A program made the translations under genes and the position numbers. This document shows, one piece after another, positions 22,582 to 31,846 of a DNA stretch of 36,867 bases; position 1 is the stretch's first letter, and every line of letters begins with the position of its first letter. The stretch lies in contig CAZEFR010000021.1 in the NCBI GenBank assembly GCA_964511555.1, positions 1 through 36,867 on the forward strand, given 5' to 3'. The notes under the pieces were generated by a model. That model was not told the DNA's origin. It searched no databases and saw nothing but the letters and a program-made list of their open reading frames with translations. Source of the stretch: CAIZGX01 sp964511555. GTDB taxonomy: Bacteria > Bacteroidota > Bacteroidia > Flavobacteriales_D > Sanyastnellaceae.

Positions 22582-23523
22582 ATGATTGGAACAGAAATAG
22601 AAAAGGCGCGAGACCTACTTCTTCGAAACGAAGTGGTTGCAATTCCAACGGAAACGGTATACGGATTGGCTGGAAATGCGATGAGTGACATTGCAGTCTC
22701 TAAGATTTTTGAAGCTAAAAACCGTCCGCATTTCGATCCACTTATTGTTCATTTAGCCTCTATTTCAGATGTTTCAAACTATGTTGAAGAAGTTCCTGAA
22801 TTGGCCTATAACCTTATGGAGCATTTTTGGCCTGGCGCTTTAACAGTGCTTCTTCCAAAAAAAACATGTATTCCCGATTTAACAACATCTGGGTTGAAAG
22901 AAGTTGGAATTCGAATTCCGAATCATCCTGTTGCGCTTGAACTTTTAAAAAGTCTTCCCTTTCCGCTGGCAGCGCCTAGTGCGAATCCATTCGGATACAT
23001 CAGCCCTACAAATGCCCAGCATGTTTCAGACCAATTGGGCGGAAAAATTCCATACATACTCAACGGGGGAAGCTGTTCTGTGGGCATTGAATCCACTGTC
23101 TTGCGTGTTCAGCATAATGAAATAGAGATACTTCGTTTAGGAGGAATCTCAGTGGAAGACCTTCAGCCTTTCAATTCCAACATTCACATTCAACAACATT
23201 CTTCTAGTTCACCTGCTTCACCCGGTATGCTAACCAGTCATTATGCTCCTCGTAAACCAGTGTATGTAGGTAACATTCCCAAGCTCATGCGTTCTTTTCT
23301 TTCGCAAAAAATTGGAGTGCTGAGTTTTCAGGATGACTATCAAATAAGTAACCAACGTATTCTGAGCAAAACAGGGAATTTCACAGAGGCCGCAGCCAAC
23401 CTATTCGCCTTCTTGCGCGAACTCGATCAGTTAGAAATTGATGTTATTCTGGCGGAATTCCTTCCGAATGAAAATCTAGGTCGCGCCATTAACGATAAAT
23501 TGAAGCGCGCTTCCGCTAGGTAA
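22582..23523 (+). CDS. sua5: L-threonylcarbamoyladenylate synthase, Sua5 type
   Basis: Makes threonylcarbamoyl-AMP from threonine, bicarbonate and ATP for the t6A37 modification of tRNAs reading ANN codons. The 313-residue protein has the YrdC/TsaC catalytic domain first (VVAIPTETVYGLAGNAM, KIFEAKNRPHFDPLIVH, FWPGALTVLLPK, APSANPFGYISPT, GIESTVL), then the linker and C-terminal Sua5 domain (SPGMLTSHYAPRKPVYVG). This is the long Sua5 form rather than short TsaC. ATG 22582 is preferred to a TTG at 22573, since the TTG is part of the -7 box. The gene ends 10 nt from the convergent T9SS adhesin gene with no terminator between. Confidence 0.94.
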   Translation: MIGTEIEKARDLLLRNEVVAIPTETVYGLAGNAMSDIAVSKIFEAKNRPHFDPLIVHLASISDVSNYVEEVPELAYNLMEHFWPGALTVLLPKKTCIPDLTTSGLKEVGIRIPNHPVALELLKSLPFPLAAPSANPFGYISPTNAQHVSDQLGGKIPYILNGGSCSVGIESTVLRVQHNEIEILRLGGISVEDLQPFNSNIHIQQHSSSSPASPGMLTSHYAPRKPVYVGNIPKLMRSFLSQKIGVLSFQDDYQISNQRILSKTGNFTEAAANLFAFLRELDQLEIDVILAEFLPNENLGRAINDKLKRASAR

Positions 23524-23533
23524 TTCATTCAAA

Positions 23534-26500
23534 TTATTTCACAAATACCTGCAAAGCTCGTTCCACCCTCACTTCTTCAGCACTCAATCCGGTTGAACGT
23601 TTAGTGTAACTCACGACGTAGAAGTACACCCCAGCTGAAAATTCTTTCGGATCCCAAGAACCTGTTGGATCATTCACTTCGCCCACCTTCTTTCCCCAAC
23701 GATTAAAAATTTCAACCTTGAAATTAGTAACAGTAGGAACAGTAGTAATTGACTGCCAATTTGGTTGAAGCACGGGGTCTTGTGATAAGAAGCTCAAGAC
23801 ATCGTTTATTCCATCACCGTCTGCAATGACAATGTTCGGCCATTCTAACAAGGTGTTGTCTATGAACACATGAATAGTGTCTTGCGCTTCGCAATTACCA
23901 ATTGATGCAGTAACCGTTGTGACGATGTAATCAAGCGGCGGTGTTGGTGCCGTTGAATAGGAATTTTGGATTGTTGTTGCTGAAGTGGAGACGTCAGTTG
24001 TTCCGTCGGAATAAAAATCCCAATCGAAATTCGTTGCATTCGATGTTATATCGAAAGAGAATGTAGAAGGGTTCACAGCTGTTGCGTTTACAATTGAAAC
24101 TGTAATCGGATTGACAACCACTGAAACGGTTGTGCCTCCCGCACATCCATTTGCATCTAATCCAGTAACTGCATATGAGGCATTCGCCAACGGACCTACA
24201 TCAGTGATGGATGCATTCGGAGTTGCAATGGAAGCATCTGGACCTGCTGTATTTACCCAGTTGTAAGAAACCAAACCGGTTGCTGTTAACTGTGCTGTTT
24301 GACATTCAATAATAGGTGATGTTGAATTTGCAGTTACAACAGGTTGAGGAAAAACTGTTACTGTAACTTGATCCGTATTCTGACATCCATTCGCGTCTGT
24401 TCCAGTAACGGTATAGGTTTGAGTTGAAGCCGGATTCGCTGTTGGCGTGGCAGAATTTGCACCTGTCAATCCCGTTGAAGGAGACCATGCGTAGGTAGAG
24501 GCGCCGGCAGCCCCCAGCGTTGTTGGTATGCCCGGACAAATAGAGGTGTTTGCTCCAGCATTCACTATTGGTAAGACATTCACAGAAACTTGCACTTGAT
24601 CTACGTTCGTGCATCCGTTTGCGTCAACGCCTAAAACACTGTAAGTCGTTGTTGTTGTTGGCGACGCTGAAGGATTAGCAATATTCGGATTATTCAATCC
24701 AACAGCTGCGCCACCGTTTATACTCCACTGATAAGTGGAAGCGCCCGTTGCTTGCAGTCCTGTTGAAGCACCCGCGCAAATAACAACGTCATCTCCAGCG
24801 AAAATTGTTGGCAGAGGATTAACCACGACGTCACTTACTGCTGTAACGGTGCAGGGTGCAGAAGTATAGGTATATGTAATTGGGGTTGTCCCTACTCCCG
24901 CAACACTTGGAGAAAATGAACCTGTCAAGGGGTCTAAGATTCCAGTTCCTGACCACGTTCCACCTGTTTGATTCACGGTTAAAGTGGTATTCAGAGAGTT
25001 CAAACAAAACGGAGCTTCTTGTGTAATGTTCACTGAAGGGGCTGTAACAACATTGATTACGGTGTTGTCCGTTGCAGGACACAATCCACCAATGGAATAA
25101 CTAATGTTATTCGGGCCGTCGACTCCTGAACTTGGGGTAAAGACTCCTGTTACGGTATTCACTCCAACACCCGACCAAGAACCACCCGGCAATGAAGCAC
25201 TCAAGGTAACCGGAATGCCATTGGCGCATAGCGGATCTGCAAGATCTGCAATGGTGACTAACGGTTGATCAACAACAGTAATTGTCGCAGTTGAAGTCGA
25301 CGAACAAACGTCGTTCAGTGTGTAAGTTATGATATACGGACCACCCACTCCGGCTATATTCGGATTGAAATTACCTGACGGTGAAATTCCAGGACCCGAC
25401 CAACTTCCTCCAACCAAATCCGCTGATAATGTTTGAGCACTTGCAGACACACAAATTTCCATTGGAGCTGTAATAATTGGAGTTGCTGGAGCCACAACAG
25501 TAATGGCTGTATTATCGCTTGCTGGGCATTGACCTGCAGCAGTGCATGTAATCGAGACAACGCCGGGACCCGCGATGCTCGGGTTGAACACCCCTGAAGG
25601 ACTAACTCCTGGTCCACTCCAAACTCCACTTCCAGTGGTACAAGTAAGCGCAAATGGGGGGCTATTTAAACAAACCGGATTAACATCTGTAACAGATACC
25701 GTTGGGGTTTGAATGACTTGAATAGTGGCTGTTCCGGGCGAGAAACATTGTCCCACCGCTGGGGTGTAAGTTATAGTTTGTGTTCCGACCGCACCACTTG
25801 GTGTAAACAGTCCCGCAGCGGTTACCCCTGTGCCGCTCCAGGTGCCGCCCGCATTATTTGCAGTTAGTGCAACTGATTGTGCATCTGAACACAAGGATGC
25901 AGGGGCCGTAATTACCGAAGCAGCAGCAGCTTGAACTTGAATACTGGTTGAACCTGTACTTGGACAAGCACCACCTGTTGAATAGTTGACAGTCCAAGTA
26001 CCTGCACCAGCAGTTGTCGGATTGAATACACCTGTTGCCGCATTCACGCCAGGACCTGACCATGTGCCACCTGCAATAGAAGGCGTTAAGGTAACTGGAC
26101 TTCCTGTTACGCACAATGGACCTGGGTTTTGAACGGTTACAGGAGTACTCGCTTGATTGTCGTATAGTTCGGTGTCGCTCGAAGACCCTCCACATTCAGC
26201 ATTCGCTTGCATACCAGAAAGTGTCAATGTAAATTGAGTGTCTTGTGTAGGAGCGGGAACCGTTGCCGAAATAACACCTGAAGCTGGAACAACTCCGTTA
26301 GCAACAGTGATTACTGGTCCAGCAGGATTAGCCGTCCATGTGTAATTGATATTCATTGGAAGGGCCACCGTAGAAGCTGCTGGTAAGTTTAAGGGAATAT
26401 TCGTTGTTGAGCAGCATCCGGCATTGAAACCACCAAACTGTGCGCAAACGCCGTCTGCAATTGGCGTTGCCGCTGCAGGTGAGAACGTAACAGTCGTAGG

Positions 26501-27433
26501 TGCGCCCATTCCATTTGTTCCTGTTATGGTCAGAGAGGTTGTTGGCAAAATTGTTCCTGTATCTGTTGAATAACAATCCTGAACACGCAGAGTCCATGGA
26601 CCTTGAGTGGCATCGCAACCATTCAGGGCAGACCAGTTTATTGGCGTTCCAGCACCCAGACCGTATGAGCCATAACTTCCGGTCATATTCCCGCCTGCTG
26701 TACAAATATTGAATGAATTCGTGCTTTGATTCGTGAAACAAAGATTTGAAAAATTGTCTGCTCCATTGCAATTGACAGCTTGTCCCATTGAACTACTGTA
26801 AGGACTCAAAACAACAATTGGACTTCCACATGAAGCTGGACCAATCAAAGCAAAAGTCATATCACTATTGAACGTGTGATTCCCCGTAACACAAATATTA
26901 ATGTTCGTTGAAGGTCCAACAATTACCGGTGATGACAAATCCGCAGGAGAGTTGTAATATGGAGTAGCAGAACCTGGATTCACCAAAGCACTTAAATTCA
27001 AAGTGCCGCCGCAACCGCCGGGTATAGGCGCTACATCAACAGAAGTTGCACCCGCCACAGAAGAAACCCAAGCCACATCGGCTCCCATGAAAGTATTGAA
27101 AGCATCTGTAATCACCACGCGGTATCCACCCGGACCGACACCCGCTAAACTTTGCGGACTCAATACCAAAGGTGCCGTAAAGAAAAAGTCCCATGTACCT
27201 GTGAACGGATTAAAATACTGCCAAGTGTAGTTGTAAAGTCCAACCAAACTTACTGGTGACGTCGCAATTAAGTCAGCCGTATTTCCACCACAAACAAAAA
27301 ATATCGAGTCGTTGGGCTGACCATTGGTATAACTCGTTGGTGCTGAACCTGCGCAAGTCGGACAAGAAAAAATTTGTGCTTGACTCGCAGTAGATAGCAA
27401 TGTCAAAAACATGAACAGATAAAGGGCTCTCAT
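23534..27433 (-). CDS. Giant secreted adhesin-like protein with P-domain, Ig/PKD-like repeats and T9SS type B (gliding-associated) C-terminal domain
   Basis: 1299 residues. A signal peptide (1-19, ASQA) leads to a region with a proprotein-convertase P-domain-like segment (about 160-305: NHTFNSDMTFALIGP, GPWTLRVQDCYS). The middle contains six repeats of about 75-80 residues built around GGxWSGxG, later VFxP and a Cys, and then three PKD/Ig-like units ending VTGTDANGCxNTDQVTV. The C-terminus (about 1215-1299) has the type B T9SS domain: FKVEIFNRWGKKV, SWDPKEFSAGVYFYVV and a VERALQVFVK end. Such proteins are exported by the type IX system and held on the surface; adhesion or gliding is a reasonable guess, not shown. 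It is 19 nt after a small exported protein gene, likely cotranscribed. Confidence 0.9.
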   Translation of the reverse strand: MRALYLFMFLTLLSTASQAQIFSCPTCAGSAPTSYTNGQPNDSIFFVCGGNTADLIATSPVSLVGLYNYTWQYFNPFTGTWDFFFTAPLVLSPQSLAGVGPGGYRVVITDAFNTFMGADVAWVSSVAGATSVDVAPIPGGCGGTLNLSALVNPGSATPYYNSPADLSSPVIVGPSTNINICVTGNHTFNSDMTFALIGPASCGSPIVVLSPYSSSMGQAVNCNGADNFSNLCFTNQSTNSFNICTAGGNMTGSYGSYGLGAGTPINWSALNGCDATQGPWTLRVQDCYSTDTGTILPTTSLTITGTNGMGAPTTVTFSPAAATPIADGVCAQFGGFNAGCCSTTNIPLNLPAASTVALPMNINYTWTANPAGPVITVANGVVPASGVISATVPAPTQDTQFTLTLSGMQANAECGGSSSDTELYDNQASTPVTVQNPGPLCVTGSPVTLTPSIAGGTWSGPGVNAATGVFNPTTAGAGTWTVNYSTGGACPSTGSTSIQVQAAAASVITAPASLCSDAQSVALTANNAGGTWSGTGVTAAGLFTPSGAVGTQTITYTPAVGQCFSPGTATIQVIQTPTVSVTDVNPVCLNSPPFALTCTTGSGVWSGPGVSPSGVFNPSIAGPGVVSITCTAAGQCPASDNTAITVVAPATPIITAPMEICVSASAQTLSADLVGGSWSGPGISPSGNFNPNIAGVGGPYIITYTLNDVCSSTSTATITVVDQPLVTIADLADPLCANGIPVTLSASLPGGSWSGVGVNTVTGVFTPSSGVDGPNNISYSIGGLCPATDNTVINVVTAPSVNITQEAPFCLNSLNTTLTVNQTGGTWSGTGILDPLTGSFSPSVAGVGTTPITYTYTSAPCTVTAVSDVVVNPLPTIFAGDDVVICAGASTGLQATGASTYQWSINGGAAVGLNNPNIANPSASPTTTTTYSVLGVDANGCTNVDQVQVSVNVLPIVNAGANTSICPGIPTTLGAAGASTYAWSPSTGLTGANSATPTANPASTQTYTVTGTDANGCQNTDQVTVTVFPQPVVTANSTSPIIECQTAQLTATGLVSYNWVNTAGPDASIATPNASITDVGPLANASYAVTGLDANGCAGGTTVSVVVNPITVSIVNATAVNPSTFSFDITSNATNFDWDFYSDGTTDVSTSATTIQNSYSTAPTPPLDYIVTTVTASIGNCEAQDTIHVFIDNTLLEWPNIVIADGDGINDVLSFLSQDPVLQPNWQSITTVPTVTNFKVEIFNRWGKKVGEVNDPTGSWDPKEFSAGVYFYVVSYTKRSTGLSAEEVRVERALQVFVK

Positions 27434-27452
27434 GAAGAATGCTTTGAAAAGA

Positions 27453-27839
27453 TTATTGATTAATCAAATGAAAATAACGGAGGAAATCCATCGGAGCGAC
27501 AACGATATTCTGATTGGCCTCACGAATTTCAATTTGCGAAACATCCATTGAACCAAAAACTTTCATCCATACTCCCCAATGCACGCCTTCAACAAATTTT
27601 AATGTTAGTTCATTGCCGTTTACAAATACTTGGAAGTACTTTGTGTTATTCTCTACATACTTCAACAACCCTTCAACGTTCGCGTTTGACCCGCTAGTAA
27701 GCTGAAATTTCACTGGATGAAATCCATCTTCAACAAATGAGAAATTTGTGTTTGATTCAAAAGTAACTTGGGCATTCTGCGCATAAACAAACGCGCCGCA
27801 AAAAAATACAACCAGTAATAAGGCGAAGACTTTTTTCAT
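27453..27839 (-). CDS. Small exported protein of unknown function (128 aa)
   Basis: The product has a signal peptide (residues 1-20, ending AFVYA before QN) and about 108 mature residues that look beta-rich. No lipobox or T9SS domain is seen. I do not recognise a family. An upstream in-frame start at 27896 exists, but only ATG 27839 gives the usual MKK-type signal peptide. It precedes the giant T9SS type B protein by 19 nt, so it may be a periplasmic or surface partner of it (inference). No clear -7 box is visible in front of it. Confidence 0.75.
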   Translation of the reverse strand: MKKVFALLLVVFFCGAFVYAQNAQVTFESNTNFSFVEDGFHPVKFQLTSGSNANVEGLLKYVENNTKYFQVFVNGNELTLKFVEGVHWGVWMKVFGSMDVSQIEIREANQNIVVAPMDFLRYFHLINQ

Positions 27840-27951
27840 TTCAATCGAGTTAAGTACATGCAATATAAGACTGAAATCGGTGTCACGAAGCTGCATTTTT
27901 AATCATTTTTAGCCACTCAAATAAATATTTCTGATTCCTAGTTTTGAAAAG

Positions 27952-27959
27952 TACCTTTG
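27952..27959 (+). promoter_or_regulatory. -7 promoter box of cca
   Basis: TACCTTTG matches TAnnTTTG exactly and ends 8 nt before ATG 27968. It overlaps codons of the upstream in-frame TTG start, which argues against that start. Confidence 0.6.
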
Positions 27960-27967
27960 CGCAGCAA

Positions 27968-29380
27968 ATGAACTTTAGCCGTCATCTTCAAAAAACCGTC
28001 TTTCGAGCCGTGCAACAAGCGGCCGTTGAACAAAATGCCGAAGCATTCGTCATTGGCGGTTATGTGCGTGACCTTATGCTAAAAAGACTAAACAAAGACA
28101 TTGACATTGTTACCAGTGGCGATGGTCCTGCGTTAGCTAATCGAACAGCCGAATTACTTAACGTAAAACGTGTTTCCATCTTTGCAAATTTCGGAACAGC
28201 CCATTTCGTGTACAAAGGAAGCGAAGTCGAATTCGTTTCGGCTCGAAAAGAATCGTACCGAGCCACCAGCAGAAAACCCGATGTAGAAAAAGGAAGTTTA
28301 GAAGACGATCAAATGCGCAGAGACTTTACCGTTAACGCCATGGCTCTCTCTCTTCAAGAAGCATCCTTCGGAGAATTGGTAGATCCGTTCAACGGTTTAC
28401 TCGATCTTGAAAATAAGATTCTTCGCACACCATTAGAACCTGCCATTACATACAGCGACGATCCATTGCGCATGATGCGCGCTGTGCGATTCGCCTCACA
28501 ACTAAACTTCACCATTGAAGAAAAAAGTCTTCAAGCCATCAAAGAAAATGCTGATCGATTGGAAATCGTGAGCGTGGAAAGAACCATGGTTGAATTCAAT
28601 AAGATTCTTCTTTCCAAGAAGCCTTCAGTTGGATTGAAACTACTTTTCGACACCGAACTCCTTCACCAATTCTTTCCTGAAATGGTGAAGCTTCACGGGG
28701 TAGAAAAAAGAAACAACAACGCACACAAAGACAACTTCTACCACACGTTAGAAGTGGTAGATAACCTTCGGGCAAACACGAACAACCTTTGGTTGCTATG
28801 GGGTGCCGTACTTCACGATATTGCAAAGCCCCATACCAAACGCTTTGAAGAAGGCATTGGGTGGACTTTTCACGGACATGAAGACGTGGGAGCTCGTTGG
28901 GTTCCGAAGATTTTTCAACGACTGAAACTTCCACTCGATCATCAGATGAAATACGTGCAAAAGTTAGTCGCACTTCACCTGCGCCCAATTGCATTAACAA
29001 AAGATGAAATTTCAGATTCGGCAGTACGAAGATTGTTGTTTGAAGCGGGCGACGACATTGATGATTTAATGTTGCTTTGTCAAGCCGATATCACCTCGAA
29101 AAACGAAACGAAAGTGAAACGCTATTTAGCGAATTACGAAAAGGTGAAGTTGAAATTGGTAGAACTTGAAGAGAAAGACCGTGTCCGAAATTTCCAACCA
29201 CCAATAAGTGGTGAATTGGTGATGGAAACATTCAATCTTCAGCCTTGCAAAGAAGTTGGGGAAATTAAAAACGCGATTAAAGACGCGATTCTCGACGGTA
29301 AAATTCAGAACAATTTCGAAGAAGCTTTCGCTCACATGATAGAGCTTGGCAAAGCATTGAATCTAACGCCGAAGAACTAA
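27968..29380 (+). CDS. cca: CCA-adding tRNA nucleotidyltransferase with HD domain
   Basis: Adds or repairs the 3' CCA of tRNAs. Seen in 470 residues: the class II nucleotidyltransferase signature GGYVRDLML with KDIDIV, EFVSARKESY, RRDFTVNAMAL, RMMRAVRFASQL, and an HD-type segment with HTLEVVDN and LLWGAVLHDIAKP, then FHGHEDVGA. It could in principle be a poly(A) polymerase relative, but the order of motifs and length fit the bacterial CCA enzymes with HD domain. ATG 27968 is chosen because the -7 box lies immediately upstream; the frame extends to a TTG at 27944. Its stop TAA (29378-29380) overlaps the stop of the convergent mutS2. Confidence 0.93.
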   Translation: MNFSRHLQKTVFRAVQQAAVEQNAEAFVIGGYVRDLMLKRLNKDIDIVTSGDGPALANRTAELLNVKRVSIFANFGTAHFVYKGSEVEFVSARKESYRATSRKPDVEKGSLEDDQMRRDFTVNAMALSLQEASFGELVDPFNGLLDLENKILRTPLEPAITYSDDPLRMMRAVRFASQLNFTIEEKSLQAIKENADRLEIVSVERTMVEFNKILLSKKPSVGLKLLFDTELLHQFFPEMVKLHGVEKRNNNAHKDNFYHTLEVVDNLRANTNNLWLLWGAVLHDIAKPHTKRFEEGIGWTFHGHEDVGARWVPKIFQRLKLPLDHQMKYVQKLVALHLRPIALTKDEISDSAVRRLLFEAGDDIDDLMLLCQADITSKNETKVKRYLANYEKVKLKLVELEEKDRVRNFQPPISGELVMETFNLQPCKEVGEIKNAIKDAILDGKIQNNFEEAFAHMIELGKALNLTPKN

Positions 29381-31473
29381 CGAATCAAAAGCAGTTTTCC
29401 TAACTCAACCTTCGTTTTAAATACACCGAAGGCCACTGTAGCGGTCTCGCCTACAACTTCCAATATTTCTCCTACTTGTTGCGTTTTTTCAAGACGAACG
29501 GTGGCACCTGGAATCATTTTCTTTCGATCTTGAATTACCTTTTCTTTAACTGCCTTCTTCGTTTTGGATTCAGTTAAGACTTTCTTCTTCTTTCTCGATT
29601 CTTCGCGTTCTGTTTTTTCAACTGCAACAAACTTCTTCAATTCTTCCAAAACATCTTTGTTCTTCGCGCGAAGATTGAATTTCTCCACCAACTGATCGGC
29701 CTTCTTTCCTAGAATAATGTATTTATTGTTTCTTTCGGAAGTTACATGCTGCTTGTCTAACTTATCTTGAAGTTTTTCCAATTTAGATTGAAAAGATTGC
29801 TCCTCTTTTCTTGCGCTAGCCTCTTGCTTTCTTGCCGCTGCTATCCCCTGCTCCAACTCTGATTTCTGACGTTGCAAATCCGAAAGCAAACTGTCCATTT
29901 CAATTTTCTGCTTGCTCAATTTCTTCTTCGCACGATCCAATAAATCTTCTGGAATTCCATTCATCTTCGCCACCTCGAAGGTGAACGAAGAGCCCGGCTC
30001 TCCCACACTCAAAATATAAGTTGGTTCAAGCGTTTCCGTATTGAAAAGCATACATCCGTTTACAGCATTTCGCAGTTGCGAAGCTTTAATTTTTATGGGG
30101 GAAAAGTGTGTGGTAATTACTCCGAATGACTTTCTCGCATACAACTCTTCGAAGAACACTTCGGCCAATGCACCTCCCAATTCAGGGTCTGACCCTGTTC
30201 CGAATTCATCTAACAAGATCAACGATCTTCGATTCGCTGAATCCAAGAAAAACTTCATGCGCTTCAAGCGATACGAATACGTTGAAAGCTGATTCTCGAT
30301 ACTTTGATTGTCGCCAATGTCGGTGAGTATACAATCGAATCGGCTCAATACACTCGACTCTTCGGCAGGCACAAGCAATGCACATTCCCACATGAGTTGA
30401 ATAAGTCCAACGGTCTTCAGAGTGATACTCTTCCCTCCGGCATTGGGACCCGAAATAACCATCATGCGCTGCTGCGCATTCAATTCCAGCGATTGCGGAA
30501 TGGTCTTCATTCCGCGTTCTGCATTTTTCAGAAGCAAGAGCGGATGAAAAGCCTTTTTCAGCTTCACAGTGGGTTCTGAAACAAACTGAACCTTCTGCGC
30601 ATCCATGAGAATGGCCAAGCGAACGCGCGCCTGAATATTGTCCAATCGCATGAGCGTATCCAACACCGATTTCAGCATTGTGGCATGTCCAGAAAGATAC
30701 TTGGTCAATCGTTGAAGAATCTTACGAATCTCGGCGCGCTCATCGCCGAACAACATTTCCAACTGCGAATTCAAAAGCGTGTTAACCGCCGGCTCTATGT
30801 ACGTTAAAACTCCTGTCTTGCTTGTCCCCAAAACATTGCCCGGAACCTTTCTCTTATAAACGCTCAACACACTCAATACTCTTCGATCAAACAAATACGA
30901 TTCACCGGTGTCTCCGAGGAACCCTTTGCCCTGACAGTCCTTCATGACTCTCATGAAATTCTTCGAGATCTCTCTTCGCTTAGAAACAATTTCCTGACGA
31001 ATATCGGAGAGGTCCTTCGATGCTTCATCGCGAACAAGCCATTTCGCATCGAAGATTTTTAAGATTTCAATCTCGATCTCATCGGTATACTCGCATGTTT
31101 GAATCAATTCATTCAAACACGGAACCGACAGGCGCACTTCCTCTGGAATCTTCTTCAACAAGCCAATAACTCGAATACCCTGAAGAATCTTAGCGAAGCT
31201 CTCTTCAGCCAACACCGCGTCTTTCACACGAAGCAATTTCAACTCTTCACCAAACTCCTTGAAATCCAAAGCTGGAACGGCAATATCGTTTTGCAAAAGT
31301 GTCTTGAGCTCGTGTGTGATTTCAAGGGTCCATTTCCACAAATCGAAATTTCCATAAGGCGAAAGTTCCAACAATGCAGCCGCAGCAGTTGGCTGCTTCG
31401 CGAAAGAAGACAGCACATTTCGAATCTCTTGAAACTCAAGATCTGTTACCAGTTGCTCGTTGAAATACCTCAT
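29377..31473 (-). CDS. mutS2: MutS2-like ATPase lacking a C-terminal Smr domain
   Basis: MutS2 proteins bind branched DNA and, in Bacillus, rescue collided ribosomes; they lack the mismatch-recognition domain of MutS. Seen in 698 residues: core and lever helices, Walker A GPNAGGKS (342-349), Walker B SLILLDEFGTGSDP, the TTHFSPIK segment, a long coiled coil (about 500-600), and a lysine-rich stretch leading to a KOW-like fold (PGATVRLEKTQQVGEILEV). The protein ends just after this, at the point where Smr would begin in B. subtilis MutS2 (785 aa). The typical nuclease domain is therefore absent; I do not know how common this is in related species. A -7-like TTATTTTAG is seen 9-16 nt upstream. 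Confidence 0.92.
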   Translation of the reverse strand: MRYFNEQLVTDLEFQEIRNVLSSFAKQPTAAAALLELSPYGNFDLWKWTLEITHELKTLLQNDIAVPALDFKEFGEELKLLRVKDAVLAEESFAKILQGIRVIGLLKKIPEEVRLSVPCLNELIQTCEYTDEIEIEILKIFDAKWLVRDEASKDLSDIRQEIVSKRREISKNFMRVMKDCQGKGFLGDTGESYLFDRRVLSVLSVYKRKVPGNVLGTSKTGVLTYIEPAVNTLLNSQLEMLFGDERAEIRKILQRLTKYLSGHATMLKSVLDTLMRLDNIQARVRLAILMDAQKVQFVSEPTVKLKKAFHPLLLLKNAERGMKTIPQSLELNAQQRMMVISGPNAGGKSITLKTVGLIQLMWECALLVPAEESSVLSRFDCILTDIGDNQSIENQLSTYSYRLKRMKFFLDSANRRSLILLDEFGTGSDPELGGALAEVFFEELYARKSFGVITTHFSPIKIKASQLRNAVNGCMLFNTETLEPTYILSVGEPGSSFTFEVAKMNGIPEDLLDRAKKKLSKQKIEMDSLLSDLQRQKSELEQGIAAARKQEASARKEEQSFQSKLEKLQDKLDKQHVTSERNNKYIILGKKADQLVEKFNLRAKNKDVLEELKKFVAVEKTEREESRKKKKVLTESKTKKAVKEKVIQDRKKMIPGATVRLEKTQQVGEILEVVGETATVAFGVFKTKVELGKLLLIR

Positions 31474-31555
31474 GGGCCGCTAAAATAACACCGTCCTGTG
31501 TGAAACATACCGAATTGAATGCGAATGATTCCAACAAATTCCCGAAATTAGACTC

Positions 31556-31846
31556 ATGAAAAAGATCTTGCTCGTCTTCAAAAATCGCTACCTACTCACG
31601 CTAGCCTTGTTCGTGGTTTACAATCTTTTCATCAATAACATCGACATTCCTTTCATTATTTCTTCTCGATGGGAACTGCACAAGCTGCGCGACCAAGCCG
31701 TTCAAGTGGAAAAAGAAAATCAACGCGCCAAGGAACAACTGCAAGCCATTAATGCTAAAAACTTCGAACTCGAAAAATTAGCGCGTGAAGAATATTTCAT
31801 GAAGAAGCCGAACGAAGACGTGTACGTCTTCAAAATAAAAAATTAA
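31556..31846 (+). CDS. divIC: FtsB/DivIC-type septum formation initiator
   Basis: Small bitopic cell-division protein (96 residues) that forms a complex with FtsL and FtsQ/DivIB. The N-terminus is cytoplasmic and basic (MKKILLVFKNRY), followed by one transmembrane segment (about 13-31), then a coiled coil (about 38-75, WELHKLRDQAVQVEKENQRA) and a LAREEYFMKKPNEDVYVFK ending typical of DivIC. The symbol follows naming used for this family; ftsB would be equivalent. It diverges from mutS2, and its stop (31844-31846) overlaps the stop of the convergent phosphoesterase gene. Confidence 0.88.
   Translation: MKKILLVFKNRYLLTLALFVVYNLFINNIDIPFIISSRWELHKLRDQAVQVEKENQRAKEQLQAINAKNFELEKLAREEYFMKKPNEDVYVFKIKN

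Noticed and set aside
22536..22691. Longer pyrR start
   Set aside because: It overlaps the divergent sua5 coding region and lies upstream of a perfect -7 box; the canonical PyrR start is MAKKITL-like at 22535.
27870..27890. GTCACGAAGCTGC, resembling a hairpin unit
   Set aside because: It has no TCAT spacer on either side and its arms do not pair well; a single chance match or an eroded remnant cannot be told apart.
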